Shown: one piece after another, positions 1 through 12,000 of the stretch | How the letters are laid out: each line of letters opens with the position of its first letter | How positions within the stretch are numbered: position 1 is the first letter of the stretch | NCBI RefSeq assembly: GCF_016859285.1 | Contig: NC_053409.1 | Location: 20,903,976-20,967,975 of the forward strand | Direction: 5' to 3' | Length of the DNA: 64,000 nt | DNA from: Xiphias gladius | Lineage: Eukaryota; Chordata; Actinopteri; Istiophoriformes; Xiphiidae | The notes under the pieces: model-generated | Told to the model about the DNA's origin: nothing | The model's input: the letters and a program-made list of their open reading frames with translations, nothing else | Databases searched by the model: none | Translations under genes and position numbers: made by a program

Positions 1-1191
1 CAGGACGCGTCGTTGGCGGCCGTGGCCTGCGCGATACGTGGCGGGTCTTTCTCTAAAACGCCGCAGTTGCGTGATGTCGAGCCGTTTTTTGTTTTTTGGG
101 GGGTTTTTTTTGCCTCAGCTCGGCGATGAGACGGTTCCGTCCTGACACCTTCCAGGGGAAAAACGTTTGTCCTCAAGGTCATTCGAAGCCGAAGCCGATT
201 TCAAGCCGAGATCGGTTGCTGTGATTCCCGATCGTGCTCGAGATGTCAGGATCGGTCATTGGACGGAGGGAGGGGGGGGGGTGTCGGGGGTGGGCGGTGA
301 ACATTAAAGGCTGTGGTTTGCACCGATTTTAGCCGCAGCACACCGTCTCTGCTGCTTGCCGTGGAAGGCCCGAGCCAATGCAGTGCTGTGGCGGAGCCGT
401 CCAGCCCTGCTGTCGAGCTCCTGCTCCCGCAGAGGCGTGGACCATGTGTTGGTCTGAAAAGTGGCGAACACGCTGGCGACGGCCCCTTGTTCAGATATGC
501 AAACAATGTCCTGCTGTCTCGTCGGTTAAATTATGTATTGAGAACCGATGCATTCACTTTGTGTCATTTTCCACATCCTGAGTCAATAATTCATGAATCC
601 GGGGCTCCTGACAGGCCCGCTCTGGTCCGGTTGTTCAAGTTGTCACGACTGCTACCGAGGGCCTTCACTGTGGATAAGAAACTAATCCAGGCAGATTGGT
701 CCGTGGATTGCCCACAACTGGCTTACACACCATACCACATACACGCCGCTCAGTTATAAGCTATATTCCCCACTGATCCAGATTACAGAAGGCCCTCTGT
801 GTGCTCCTGCATGTTGTCCATACCCAGGTCTCTGGGTTTACTGCAGCAGCGCCTCTCTTACAACCAAGCACCGGCTTTGTTGTCATTGTCAGGTTATAGG
901 ACAGTGTTTGCAGTGGAAACTTGATAGTAGCGAAATCGAACATTCGATGAACTGGATCATGCTCTGGCAGCGACGATCCAGGTCAGTGCTACCCGGCCCG
1001 CAGGCTGGCACCAACGGGCCGAGGGGACAGAAATAGCACAGGAGCACCCTTCAAATGAAAAAAAAAAAAAGGCTCTATCTACCGACGAGTGTTCGTTTCC
1101 TGTGCTGTGCTAGAGATTTGGGGTTTTTTTTTCACGGCCGCAATCGCTCGAGCATGGTGAAGTGCATTATTCAAGTGTTCTTGTGCCACAG
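1..1191. other. Upstream flank and 5' intron end of vsnl1
   Basis: No gene is supported here. The first 450 bases are GC-rich with several CpGs. Open frames in this stretch start at non-ATG codons and show no recognisable domain. A pyrimidine-containing acceptor ending in CACAG lies at 1186-1191, five bases before the vsnl1 start codon, so the end of this stretch is probably an intron in the 5' untranslated region and the promoter lies further upstream. Confidence 0.5.
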
Positions 1192-1196
1192 GAACC

Positions 1197-2634
1197 ATGG
1201 GAAAGCAGAACAGCAAGCTGACTCCAGAGGTGATGGAGGACCTGGTGAAGAACACAGAGTTTAATGAACACGAGCTGAAGCAGTGGTACAAAGGCTTCCT
1301 GAAAGACTGCCCCAGTGGCAGGCTGAATCTGGAGGAGTTCCAGCAGCTTTATGTCAAGGTTTGTGTGAAGCACGTCCTCTCTTTTTTTTCACGTTCTGCC
1401 TCTTTTACGTCCGTCAGAGTCCTCTTTTTGAACATTCAATCACGCCGTGGCTATTTTCCACCGCAAAACCGGCGCTATTACTGCTGTCACGACGGGCTTT
1501 TTTTAAAAACCCCGGTTGAAATATTGAACACATCTCTCCCACGTTTGCAGTTCTTCCCCTATGGCGACGCATCAAAGTTTGCACAGCACGCCTTCAGAAC
1601 CTTTGACAAGAACGGAGACGGGACCATTGATTTCCGAGAGTTCATCTGCGCTCTGTCCATCACATCCCGTGGCAGCTTTGAGCAGAAGCTCAACTGGGCC
1701 TTCAACATGTATGACCTGGATGGTGACGGCAAAATCACCAGAGTGGAGATGCTGGAGATAATCGAGGTAAGGGATTATCAGGTCATTAAGCCCTCGCTCA
1801 TCAGGGGACCGGCGCGTTTTGGTTTTTTGTTGTTGTTATCAGTCTCCTGCACACCTGCAATGCCTTGAGCACAGACGCAGTTTCGTGACGACAAAACTGC
1901 AGTTGTATTGAATTACATAATGCCGTTTCTGGAAACACAATCAGTGTGGCAAATCTGATATGTCTCGGTGATATTGGAGCATATTGACAGCTCCCGCAGT
2001 GATAGATGTGGCGTGTGCTTTATTCGCAAGCATCTGCATCAGAGGGTTCCTGACCTTTTCCCGTCTGCCATACCCCGACAGCCCAGTCGGATCAACTCAA
2101 GTACCCCTTCGTTGACACCACCCATCACATTGCAAATACAGTGCGCTCTCACGAATGGATTAGCATCACACCAACCTTTAATCCTATTTGGCTGTTTATT
2201 TTCCTCCTTAATACAAACATATGGAATTCTGTCTTTTAGTTCAGTTTATTTAGTTTAGTTTAGCTGAATTAATTAGTAACTTGGCAGCATGGCATAAGTG
2301 CCCCCTGGGGTACAAGCACCCCTGGTTGGAAATCACTGATCCGTGTCTTCGTGAACAAATGAACGCATGTGGGTTTCACTGGATTACATAATAAACCACA
2401 GTCCTCAGCTAATTTCTCACTGCATCTCACCCACAGGCTATCTACAAAATGGTGGGCACCGTGATCATGATGAAGATGAACGAGGACGGTTTGACACCAG
2501 AGCAGAGAGTGGACAAGATCTTCAGCAAAATGGATAAGAACAACGACGACCAGATCTCGTTGGAGGAGTTCAAAGAGGCGGCGAAGAGCGACCCGTCCAT
2601 CGTGCTCCTGTTGCAGTGTGACATGCAGAAGTGA
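1197..2634 (+). CDS. vsnl1: Visinin-like protein 1 (VILIP-1), neuronal calcium sensor
   Basis: Three coding exons, 1197-1358, 1551-1766 and 2437-2634, all joined in phase 0, give 191 aa, the usual VSNL1 length. The N-terminus MGKQNSKL is a myristoylation signal. Four EF-hands are visible: the first is degenerate ([12 protein letters not shown] region, about residue 37), and the other three carry loops beginning [24 protein letters not shown] and [12 protein letters not shown]. The C-terminus LLQCDMQK differs from the mammalian form I remember by one residue. In this family calcium exposes the myristoyl group and moves the protein to membranes in neurons, where it affects cyclic nucleotide and receptor signalling. 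The start is fixed by the myristoylation motif. Which teleost paralogue (a or b) this is cannot be told from the window. smc6 is the convergent neighbour, as in human 2p24. Confidence 0.97.
2287..2335. repeat. Fragment of a dispersed repeat in vsnl1 intron 2
   Basis: Read on the minus strand, this piece (phrase TTTCCAACCAGGGGT) resembles a fragment near 47240-47310, which contains TTTCCAACATGGGGG. It also resembles a common teleost repeat known to me. The family was not classified. Confidence 0.35.
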
Positions 2635-5600
2635 GCCCTCCCCGCTCGCTCCTCTCCCCGTCTGTAATCCACACACTCTGGACAGCGGCACATGTTTTAA
2701 TGTCTCATTAGGTTCTCTGCCATTTCCACAGGAAAGAAAAAAAAAAAAAACCAAAAAAAAACAACACAATGCTTGGACTATTTTTCAATGGACTCGCTTC
2801 TTGTGGTTGCATGCATGAGAATGTCAAATGCTGAATAATTTTGAAGATAGCTATAAGATATCATACATTTCTATTTCAAAAAATGCCAGTGTGATTTGTG
2901 CACAGTAACCCTATACATTCTCATCGAACCCTAGCTTGTATATCAGTGACGCACTGCATTAAATTATGTTCCTGCAGTACTTAGGATCCCCAGTGTTCAC
3001 TGCTGCAACTGCTGTACGCTTTACTTAATAGAAACACAACAATAATTCCTAAGATAATTGTAACTGTCTCTGCTATCCAGACTTGTTGAGCTCTTGGAGA
3101 ACAGAGAGGCTCCTGTCTGTTCCAGATGTTTTCACACGATGGAACCAAGATGAGAAGGTTCTTTGCATGCATATATTATGTGTCAAAAAAAAAATATATA
3201 ATCTCTTACCTTTTGCATCTTTAGGTGGCTATAAAAGAGAAACCCTCCGAAATTCATTTAGTAGTGTTGCATGGGATGTACAGTATGTGACTCATCGGAA
3301 CATTAGTTCACCTCCAGTAATGTGGGAGCATGCGTCCCTCCATTCGATACACGTGTATGTGTGACACTTGAGTTTTTAAAAGATATTTGGGTCGCAGGTG
3401 TGGGCTAATTACAGAGGAAGAGCTTTCACTTAAACACTGTATTACGTTTTGCTTCGGTGACTTCTGGGATGAGCAGAAATATATTTATGGCGCGTCCATT
3501 CCCTCATGATTTTAATTGTACTGCTGCCCCTTAATCTGGAGGAGAGGCTGCCGTCATTAGGCACGGTACTCATGCGTTATTACCCATAATGATCTGAAAC
3601 TGGCTTCTTTTTCAGGCTGCTTATTTGATTTAGACTTAAATAACTTTACTCGGTACATATCAACATGTTTACAGAAATGAAAAGCACTGCAAAATGAGTA
3701 CAGTCTTGGCTTTATACCCTGATGCTGGGAGCTCACTCTCTGGGCCGGGGACCTTGTGAGAGGGGCTCCACTTCCAAAGCAGCAAAAAGGGCGTGGGTAG
3801 GTGTGTGTTGGGGGGGTGGGCTCATATATGTTTACTGGACACACTGCATTCCTAAAACTTTTTTGTAAGGAGAAACTTTTTATTGAAAGGTCTCATCCTC
3901 TAATTTATTCCGTTTGCAGTGGTCATTAAAGATGCAGGACCCTCAAGAGAGGTGCCTCATAAAGCTGTTGAAAGAGCGTTTCAGTGAGAGGCAGCGACTG
4001 GTTGTTGATGTGGGCTAAAGATACGGCAGAAATTCTCTTTCAACAGTTTTGCTTCCCCATTTTTAGGCTATGCAAGCATGGACTGAGTGTCTGCTTGTAG
4101 TCCACTTCCAGTAGTGGAGGTCGCAGAAGCTTTTCACTGTTCTGTCTTCAACATAACAGAAACCAACCATCACATTATTAATGTCTATATTATTTACTCA
4201 TTTCAGTCCAGTCCTCATGTCAGATTCTTTGTCTGGTAAATGTTTATATCAAAGATGAAAAATCATAATACAAGTGACTGTATTCTTTTATACATGTGGC
4301 ATGTGTTGCACCCAAACTTAATTCTGTAGTGATTAAAATTAATAAACCATCAACAGGCTTTTTCAAAAGACACAATCTGACAGGTGCAGTTAATGGAAAG
4401 AAAGAAATGAATACCAGTCGTGCCTTTTACTTTAAGACTGTGCTGAATATATGTTGCTGTGTATGGATGGACAAATGAAATGCATGAATGAATAGTCCTG
4501 TGTGTATGAAACGTATGATCCATACAAAAGTTGTTAAGGTTTTACTTAAAATGTATGTATTTGTTTTGTAACAGTGGTTACAGGTTCTCACAGAAATGAC
4601 AGTTAACAGCTGCTGGATGAGAAACAATGAGCGTTTTTTTTTTAACAGGGGAGAGAACTGGAGAGCAGTTGTGCACAGTGTTGGTGCCATAGATCCCAAA
4701 TATAATTAACTTCAAACAGTGAACAGGAGCAAACGTTGCCTCTTGTAAAAAATATTAACACTGACACGTTCAGTAGAGTCCTGGGTTCACTGAGTGTTCA
4801 AGTCTTTTGGTACCAGACTGCTGAGGTAAAAAAACAAAAACAAACAGTAAAGTTTAAAAAAACATTTTCGGTGTACCATTTTTAAAGATACTGTTAACGT
4901 TTTATGAAAAACATTACAAGTAAAAAGTTAATATCATCAACTAAAACTGTCAACAAACACATTCAACCCTAAAATTAAGAGAAAAAGAAATATAAAATAA
5001 CTCCAGTGATTAACTACGTCATCATTACTCAGAGCCGTATTGCCTACAAAATTTCATAAAAACACAAGAGTTAAAATGACAACAGTCATTGCCTAGTGAG
5101 GACAAGCACACTTAAGATTTCAAGTTATACAGTGTGTGACCTTTAACACATAACATACAATGTCCTGTGTTGTTCTGGACGTCTGCATTGCTCACCATTA
5201 CTAGTTCACTTAGCAGAGATCTCAAAGTTAGTTATATGACTCCATAGGAACGTCTTTTTTTGCTTTTTTTCCAACCCCCGTAACCCTGTGCAGATAATAA
5301 ATATTCGGAATATTAATACCAAAAATCAGAGTCCAGGCTAGCATTAGTGCCCCAGAGGCACTAATGCTGTTTACACCCAAGCGGAACAGAAAAGGTTTAA
5401 CTGAAAAACTACTCAACACTCTCATCCCTAAAAGTCCCCGGTCTTCCTGGGCAGAGCAAAAACAACAATAAAACGTTAATGGGATAAGTTCACATACATC
5501 ATTGTCGGCCGCAACAGCGGGGCTGGTATTGTTTTCACCTTGCGAGTCTGTGTGTGTGATCATGGCAAAATGTGGTCCTGGAGACACCCACTGTAGCGGG

Positions 5601-6005
5601 AACTGCCACGGAGGCGGTTTTGAACACTTTGGCAGGGTCTGATATTTCTGTCTGTCTGTCTGTGGAAAGATTTTGTCTCCACAATAGCGTCACGACTGTG
5701 CGGGGTACCGTCATGAAACTTTACAGGTGTGTAGTCGAGATCAAAATGAAGGCTGCGTTAGAAGATGGATGCGATCTGACCCATGACTACGGACTGCTCA
5801 TGTAATAATGTAGCAATCACTACAGAGTACTCATGGGTCGGCATCGCAGCTGGTGTGATCCCAACACAAGATGGTCTTATAGTTTACTCGTGAATTTACC
5901 CCCGCAAACACACAAGTGGAAAGACATTTACATGCAGCGACTCCCAGACACATACAGTAATACTGAAATATACATTCTTCACATACATCCGTCACTGTTC
6001 ATGTT
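2635..6005. other. 3' untranslated and convergent intergenic region between vsnl1 and smc6
   Basis: The two genes converge here. The left part is likely vsnl1 3'UTR; an AATAAA at 4341-4346 is one candidate polyadenylation signal. The right part is likely smc6 3'UTR on the minus strand. It is AT-rich, with no recognisable coding exon. A 119-codon minus-strand frame around 5228-5587 begins at GTG, has no domain and overlaps a hairpin, so I do not call it a gene. Confidence 0.5.
5340..5368. repeat. Perfect 12-bp inverted repeat with 5-nt loop
   Basis: The arms AGCATTAGTGCC and GGCACTAATGCT are exact reverse complements separated by CCAGA. It lies about 640 bp downstream of the smc6 stop, possibly within its 3'UTR. 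The stem is too short for a typical microRNA precursor. Confidence 0.7.
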
Positions 6006-9000
6006 TCAGTCACTGGAGCTCATTTCAAACATCTTCCTCCCCGTTTCACTCCGGTTTCCTTCTGGATCTTGAAGCTGGTGGATTTTGATGAGCCTGGTTC
6101 TGGGTAGACTACTGAAAGACACCAATCACGGGTTCATTTGATTAGTCATCAAACATTAATGACACAATGAGTTAAGACGCTAGAGAAAGAAGGACAACAG
6201 AAACCCGAACTGGCAGGATATGAAGAAGATAGGGCAGCCAGAGTTTGCCAACGTAGTCGAGTTTTTCATGGTTTTGCAAATAAAAAAATAATGCAATTAA
6301 AAACTATTAAAAGACAAACTCAATAAAATTAAATTCATTTATATAGATAGGAAAACACACCGAATAAATGAATGATAAAAATTTGAAAAACACCCTTCTA
6401 GTGTCAAACTCCGCACATACGTCATTCTACACAGTGACCATCAAACATCCAAGTAAAGTAAAAATGAGCAAAACACATTTTTGGGTGTTGGGGGACTTTA
6501 AAGAAGTTATGTAAAAAGCAAAAGTTCAAACAATGGACAGAACAGCGTGTAAACACAGACAAACATCAAGTAGAGGGTCACCTGGTGGTCAGGGGGGTAA
6601 GGAAGATAAACTGTCGGAGGTGCTGCCGCTCTGACAGCTCCAGGAGGAGATCCAGAGAAATTCTCCGATTGTGCATATCCTGCAAAAGAAAAGGGAGTCA
6701 AAGCCAAACTTTTCTTAAGCTTCTTTACTGGTTTTATACAATACTGTATACAATACTATACGTGTATTACATATTCTCACAGCCTTTCCGTGCACTCACC
6801 ATGTAGACATCAAACTCATCGAGGCATCTGAAGGGGGATTCGGTGATCTCCCACAGGGAGAGCATGAAGCAAACAGTGGAGAAGGAGCGTTCACCGCCAG
6901 ACAGCGACCTCATGTCACTCACACCATCATCCTCCCTGCCCGGGGGTTTTACCTTTACATGCACCAGAATAGGTTGGTGTACTTTGTACCAGTGGTTTTT
7001 TTTTTCTTCCATAAATCAAAATAAAAAAGGTAGGTCCTGTGGCAAGTTCCAGTTCTTTGTTCATGATTTTTTTGGGATATTTACGAGAAGAGACAGAAAA
7101 TGAGAGAGAGGAGGGACGACATGTGGACTTGTGGACCGGGGATGTTGCGATTACATGGTCAGCATCTTGGCCAAAATTAAAGTGTCTTATGATCACTAAC
7201 TTTAAAGGTTTTCTCACCAGTCTTTTGCAATAAACAGTCTTTTTTCTTCAGTATGATGTCGGTTGGTATACTGTAATTGTGTTGTAATTAAATATCTCAG
7301 TAATTGTATTTCCATTATTAAAAAACAAAAACAAAAAAAACCCACAACAATCATGCCACACAATAAATGCTGTGAAACATGCTATCTATGCTGTTCATAA
7401 AAAACCACAACAGATAAATAGACGTACCGAGATTGACAGTGTCTCGTTGTTGTGATCAAAAATCATTGAGCCACAGCAGTTCATCTTTATCAGGAAGTTG
7501 TTGAAATATAACTTGCATCTGACAGAGAGAGACCTTTAGGAAGAAGAGGGAAGATTCAGACAGAAGCAGGACTTTCCTCTGCCAGTTAGGCACATTAATT
7601 ATGAATTTCTAATTGTTTTAAATGGAGTAAGCCGTCATTTACCTACGCATTATTTTGTATCTGCTCTGCCTGTCTGACATGATGTGATCGAGTTGATCGA
7701 TGAACCTCCGCAGGTCTCTGACTTGGTTGGTTTTCTCTCTGTAGAGAGTGAGGGCCTCAGCGTACTCCCTAATCAGGGCAGAGGGAGGGAATTGGCATAG
7801 CCTACATTTTTCAGCCTACCGCGTGCACATGTAAAGCGAGGGCAGAAAATGATTGGAATGAGGTATGCAGCAGAAAGGGCTGTCAGCGGCGGAAGAAATT
7901 TAATTGGATGACTATCAAAAGTAAAGTAGTCGATGCAGAAAAATGTCCCCTCTGAGTGTAATACTATGATTACATTATGTTATCATATTATTATAACTGG
8001 TGTGTTAATGTGTAAGTAGATGTTGCTGTTGTGGTTGGTTGAGGTGAAGCTAATTATAACTATCTTATATACTCTTGGGTAGTTAAATCAGTAACGCGTA
8101 ATGCATCATATTTCATAAGTTTGGTTTGTCTGTAAAATCTTAATGTGTAAAATAACTTGGGATTACAGCTCTCAAAAAATGTACAGCGGTAAACAGTACA
8201 ATGTTTCTTTTATACACTCTGTTGGCGATTTATAGGGAACACCTAGCTAGGACTAATGCAGTCTAATGCAACAGTCCTGTAATAAATCCTCCACTGATGG
8301 AGGTTACGATGTTCAGCTTTTGTTGAAACTGTTTCAGAGACGTGTTGATTCAGCTGTATGATCATTTTGGAGCATGTAGTTTGCGGTGCCGTTGAATTGT
8401 GCTGCATTATACAGAGAGATGTTTCTGTTATTTAGCCTACCCTCACTGATATAAATGTGGGTATAACACCTTTCTAAATGAGTTTCAACAAAAACTGATT
8501 ATAAACTTAATGAGGGAGGATTTATTGCAGGTCTGTTGTATTAGACTGCGTAAGTTTTAGCTAAGTGTACCTAATAAACTGTTGAATGAGTGTATATATT
8601 GTATATCATGTTTTCTGAAATGTAGTGGAATAGAGATCTAAAATAGCCTGAAATGAAAATAAGAAAGCTAAGCACAAGTACCTCAAATCTCTATTTAACT
8701 GTGGTACTTGAGTACATGTACTTAGTTACATTGCACCACTGATTTACATGTATTTTATGTATGTATTGACATAGTTGATGTTTTATTTGCAGTCAGCCAA
8801 ACTGCTTGTGGAAAAACTGTGGCCCTGAGATTCAACCATTAAATTAAGTTATAGCCCCAGAGCAGCTTTGTCTCTGAGAAGTGTTTTGCAATAACTACAA
8901 CTAAAATCAGTCTGTGAAGCAACACCTGCTCCCAGATGTTTTTAGAAAGCCTGTGATTTTTCACCTGACCACCTGCTGCTGCTCGCCGTGGCTGCTCTCG

Positions 9001-12000
9001 TACGCCTCGATCTTCCTCGTCAGCCCAGTGATTTCTGTGTCGATGCTCTTGGTGCTGCCGGTCACCTGCTGCCGTTCAGGACTGATCTTTGAGGCTTTGG
9101 CCACATGTTCCTGTCATCACATGCGACGTCTGAATTTTACTGGTGACAGCTACAGTACTTTGGCAGCAGCAAATCATCTGTTTGGTTGAGTTTACTAACT
9201 GCTAGCAGACCTGAATAGGACACTATATGGCTTAAGTACAACAACTGGGTTTAATATAAAATATATAGCTAAAAAAGCCTGTGGTAAATGTAACAGCTAA
9301 ATGTATTCTGTTGAACAGATTAAGTAGAGCTCTTGTTACCTGTAACTCTTCTTCTCTTTGGGCAAGGTCACCTTTCATAGCTAGGATGTTGTCTTCATGA
9401 GACTTCAGTTTGTTTTCTAAAATACAGAGGTTTCGTTCACGTCTCGCGAACTCTGCCTCCAGTTTCAGCTGCTCATCCTTCGGGCCAAAAAACAATAGTA
9501 ATCAATTTCACTATCACCAGTTCTGGTGCTTTAAAACCTAGCATGAAATGGGTCTGCATGCTTATAGATAACTTCACAACACCAGGGGATTATCCAAGAG
9601 AAAAATAATGTTCTAAAATTTAAAAAAAACCTCACAGATCAAAAAGACTTACAAGCAGATGACAGACGTAACATCAAAAACACAGAAATGTGCCTGCACC
9701 AGCAGCCTGGTGCATTTCGACGATGATCTTTTGGTTGCTGAAACTATTTTTAGTCACTGAACGACGTGATACAGCCATGTGATACTGTACCTTCAACAGC
9801 TCCATTTCCTCAGAAAGCTGGTCAATCCGTTCTCTAACAGATGAGTACTTGCATTCTGTGTCTTCTGCCATTTTCTGGTGCTTGTCGAGTTTTTTCTTTG
9901 CTTTATGAACGGTCTGCGTTTCTTCCTTGATTTTCTGTTGGTTCTCTTGGGCAACTTCTTCCTGCAAGAAGTATTGAGCAGAAGACATTAGACCTACACA
10001 ATCCATGGCGGGATTAATGTCTGTATTGAAGCAGTAGCAATAAAAACTAGATTATCACCAAGGAGCTGATGTCATCGATTTGCTCCTCACCAGCGGTCTC
10101 CAGCTCAGTTATTGTTGCCCTGACTTGATTCACAGAGACCTGCATTAAAAACAAAGACAAACAGAGAAATAATTTGTCTTGTCAAAACAGCATCAATATA
10201 ATCAATCTTTCTCTCACAAAGAGCACAAAGGGAAGCAGAGAGAAAGCGAGAGGAGGAGGGAGACAGAAAATTCAAAGCACGAGAAGCGAAGAAGGAAATC
10301 AAACAGCGGTACCGTTAAGTGAAACCAGGTTGTCACAGATGTCACTGACCAGAGTTTTCTTCAGGGTCATGATGGTGCTGTTCAGACTGTTCTCCATGCT
10401 CATGATGTCCTCAGTCACAGAGGTCACGTGGAGATGAAACCTGGACAGCTGAGCCTGGTGATTCTCCAGGTCTGACGCCAACATACTGTGACAGGCACGA
10501 TGGATTTCATCTCAAATCAAGGATCCACACGGTCGTAAAAGTACCTCACTTCTAAATGTACAGTACTGCGCTGGTTCTCAAGTTTCCACAAATCAGCCAC
10601 ATTATTTGCTCTTTTGAACCCTCAGGTCGTTTCTATTTGACATTAGGGTGCAGCCATTAAAAATATAATACTTTAGGTTTGAGTGTTTCGCTTTGAATAT
10701 TTTCACTGAATCAAAATCACTAAGTCATCACTTATACACTGGAACATTGAAATACAGAGTACTGTATATAAGATTGTGTCAATAGTTTTCTTATCTGCAA
10801 CAAAGCAAATAAGCATTTTTCCAGAAATGTCGAATTCTTCCTTTAAAGATATTTAATTTAGAATTCAAGGAAAAAGTCAATAGTCAATTTCATTTAAATT
10901 CTGCATACAGCCTCTTGCTGTTACATATAACCAACTTGTAATATTCACTATGTTCAAGATGGGTTTTAATGGGGAATGAACCATGTCTCATCTGCTCCTT
11001 TGTCTTCGTTTACTGGTTTGCTGCTTGTTCTGACAAAATGAAACACAAACAGCTACCAGAATCTGCCAGAGTCTGAAACCTGTGTTTCAGGTTGGATTTT
11101 TTTCTGAGTCCTTCCCCTAAAACAATCATTAAACATGTCTCTGTGGTTTTTTTTTTCATCCGTCATTTTTACCATTGTTTCCATAATTGATGTTTATTGC
11201 AGATCTATGGATATAAAAACACCTTAGTTACCTTATTTCAGTTTCAAGGTCCCCGCCAAGATATTTGGCCATGCTGAAGTCAGAGGTGTAATAACGGTTT
11301 GGAAACACCTGATCTCCCTCTGCAGTGAAGGCCTCACGGCAGTTTTTAGGTGGCCGGCCTTGCTGCATGACCCTCCTCGCTTCGTCTTTCTCCTACGATC
11401 AAACACAGGTCAGATGGTGAAAACCATTGAAACTAAATATAACTAATCCATCACTTCTAAAATAATCATACATGCAATATTCAGCCTAAAATTGTGTTTG
11501 TGAGATACTAACTCTGATTATTAGAACTGATTCAATCCCTCTCATATCAATCAGGCAGTTGATGACGACCGGGCTTGCTCCTGTGATTATGTCCAGCACA
11601 GATGGGTATTCTGGATGACATGCTTTCCTACAAAACACCAGAGAGAGAAAACAAAATGTGGCTTTTGAAAGGTGTTGGACAAATGACTTGAAAAGCAAAT
11701 GCGGCAAAAAAGACAACGAATCTGAAATGCTGCTGCTGACCGTCCATGTATATTGTAAACTTTTTCAGAGAAAGGGCTGACGATGATCTGCGGCCTGTGG
11801 CCTTTTGGATAATAGCGAGACATCAGCTCCTGAAGGACTGCCTCGTCCTTGTAGTTGTCACAGCAGAACGCTTTCATGAAGCTTCGCAGACAGCACTCCA
11901 CAGCTACGGCTAAGGTGGGATCCTTCAAACCGATACACGCCCCTGAAAGCAAACAGACTTCCAGCTACACTGTGTACATTTTAACTGAATTGATATTAAA

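Noticed and set aside
313-759. 148-codon plus-strand frame upstream of vsnl1
   Set aside because: It starts at GTG, has no domain, and lies in GC-rich non-coding sequence with frames open by chance on both strands.
5340-5368. Hairpin as a microRNA precursor or bacterial-type terminator
   Set aside because: A 12-bp stem is too short for a microRNA precursor, and intrinsic terminators are not relevant in this genome.
5228-5587. 119-codon minus-strand frame downstream of smc6
   Set aside because: Non-ATG start, no recognised motif, overlaps a hairpin; more likely smc6 3'UTR.
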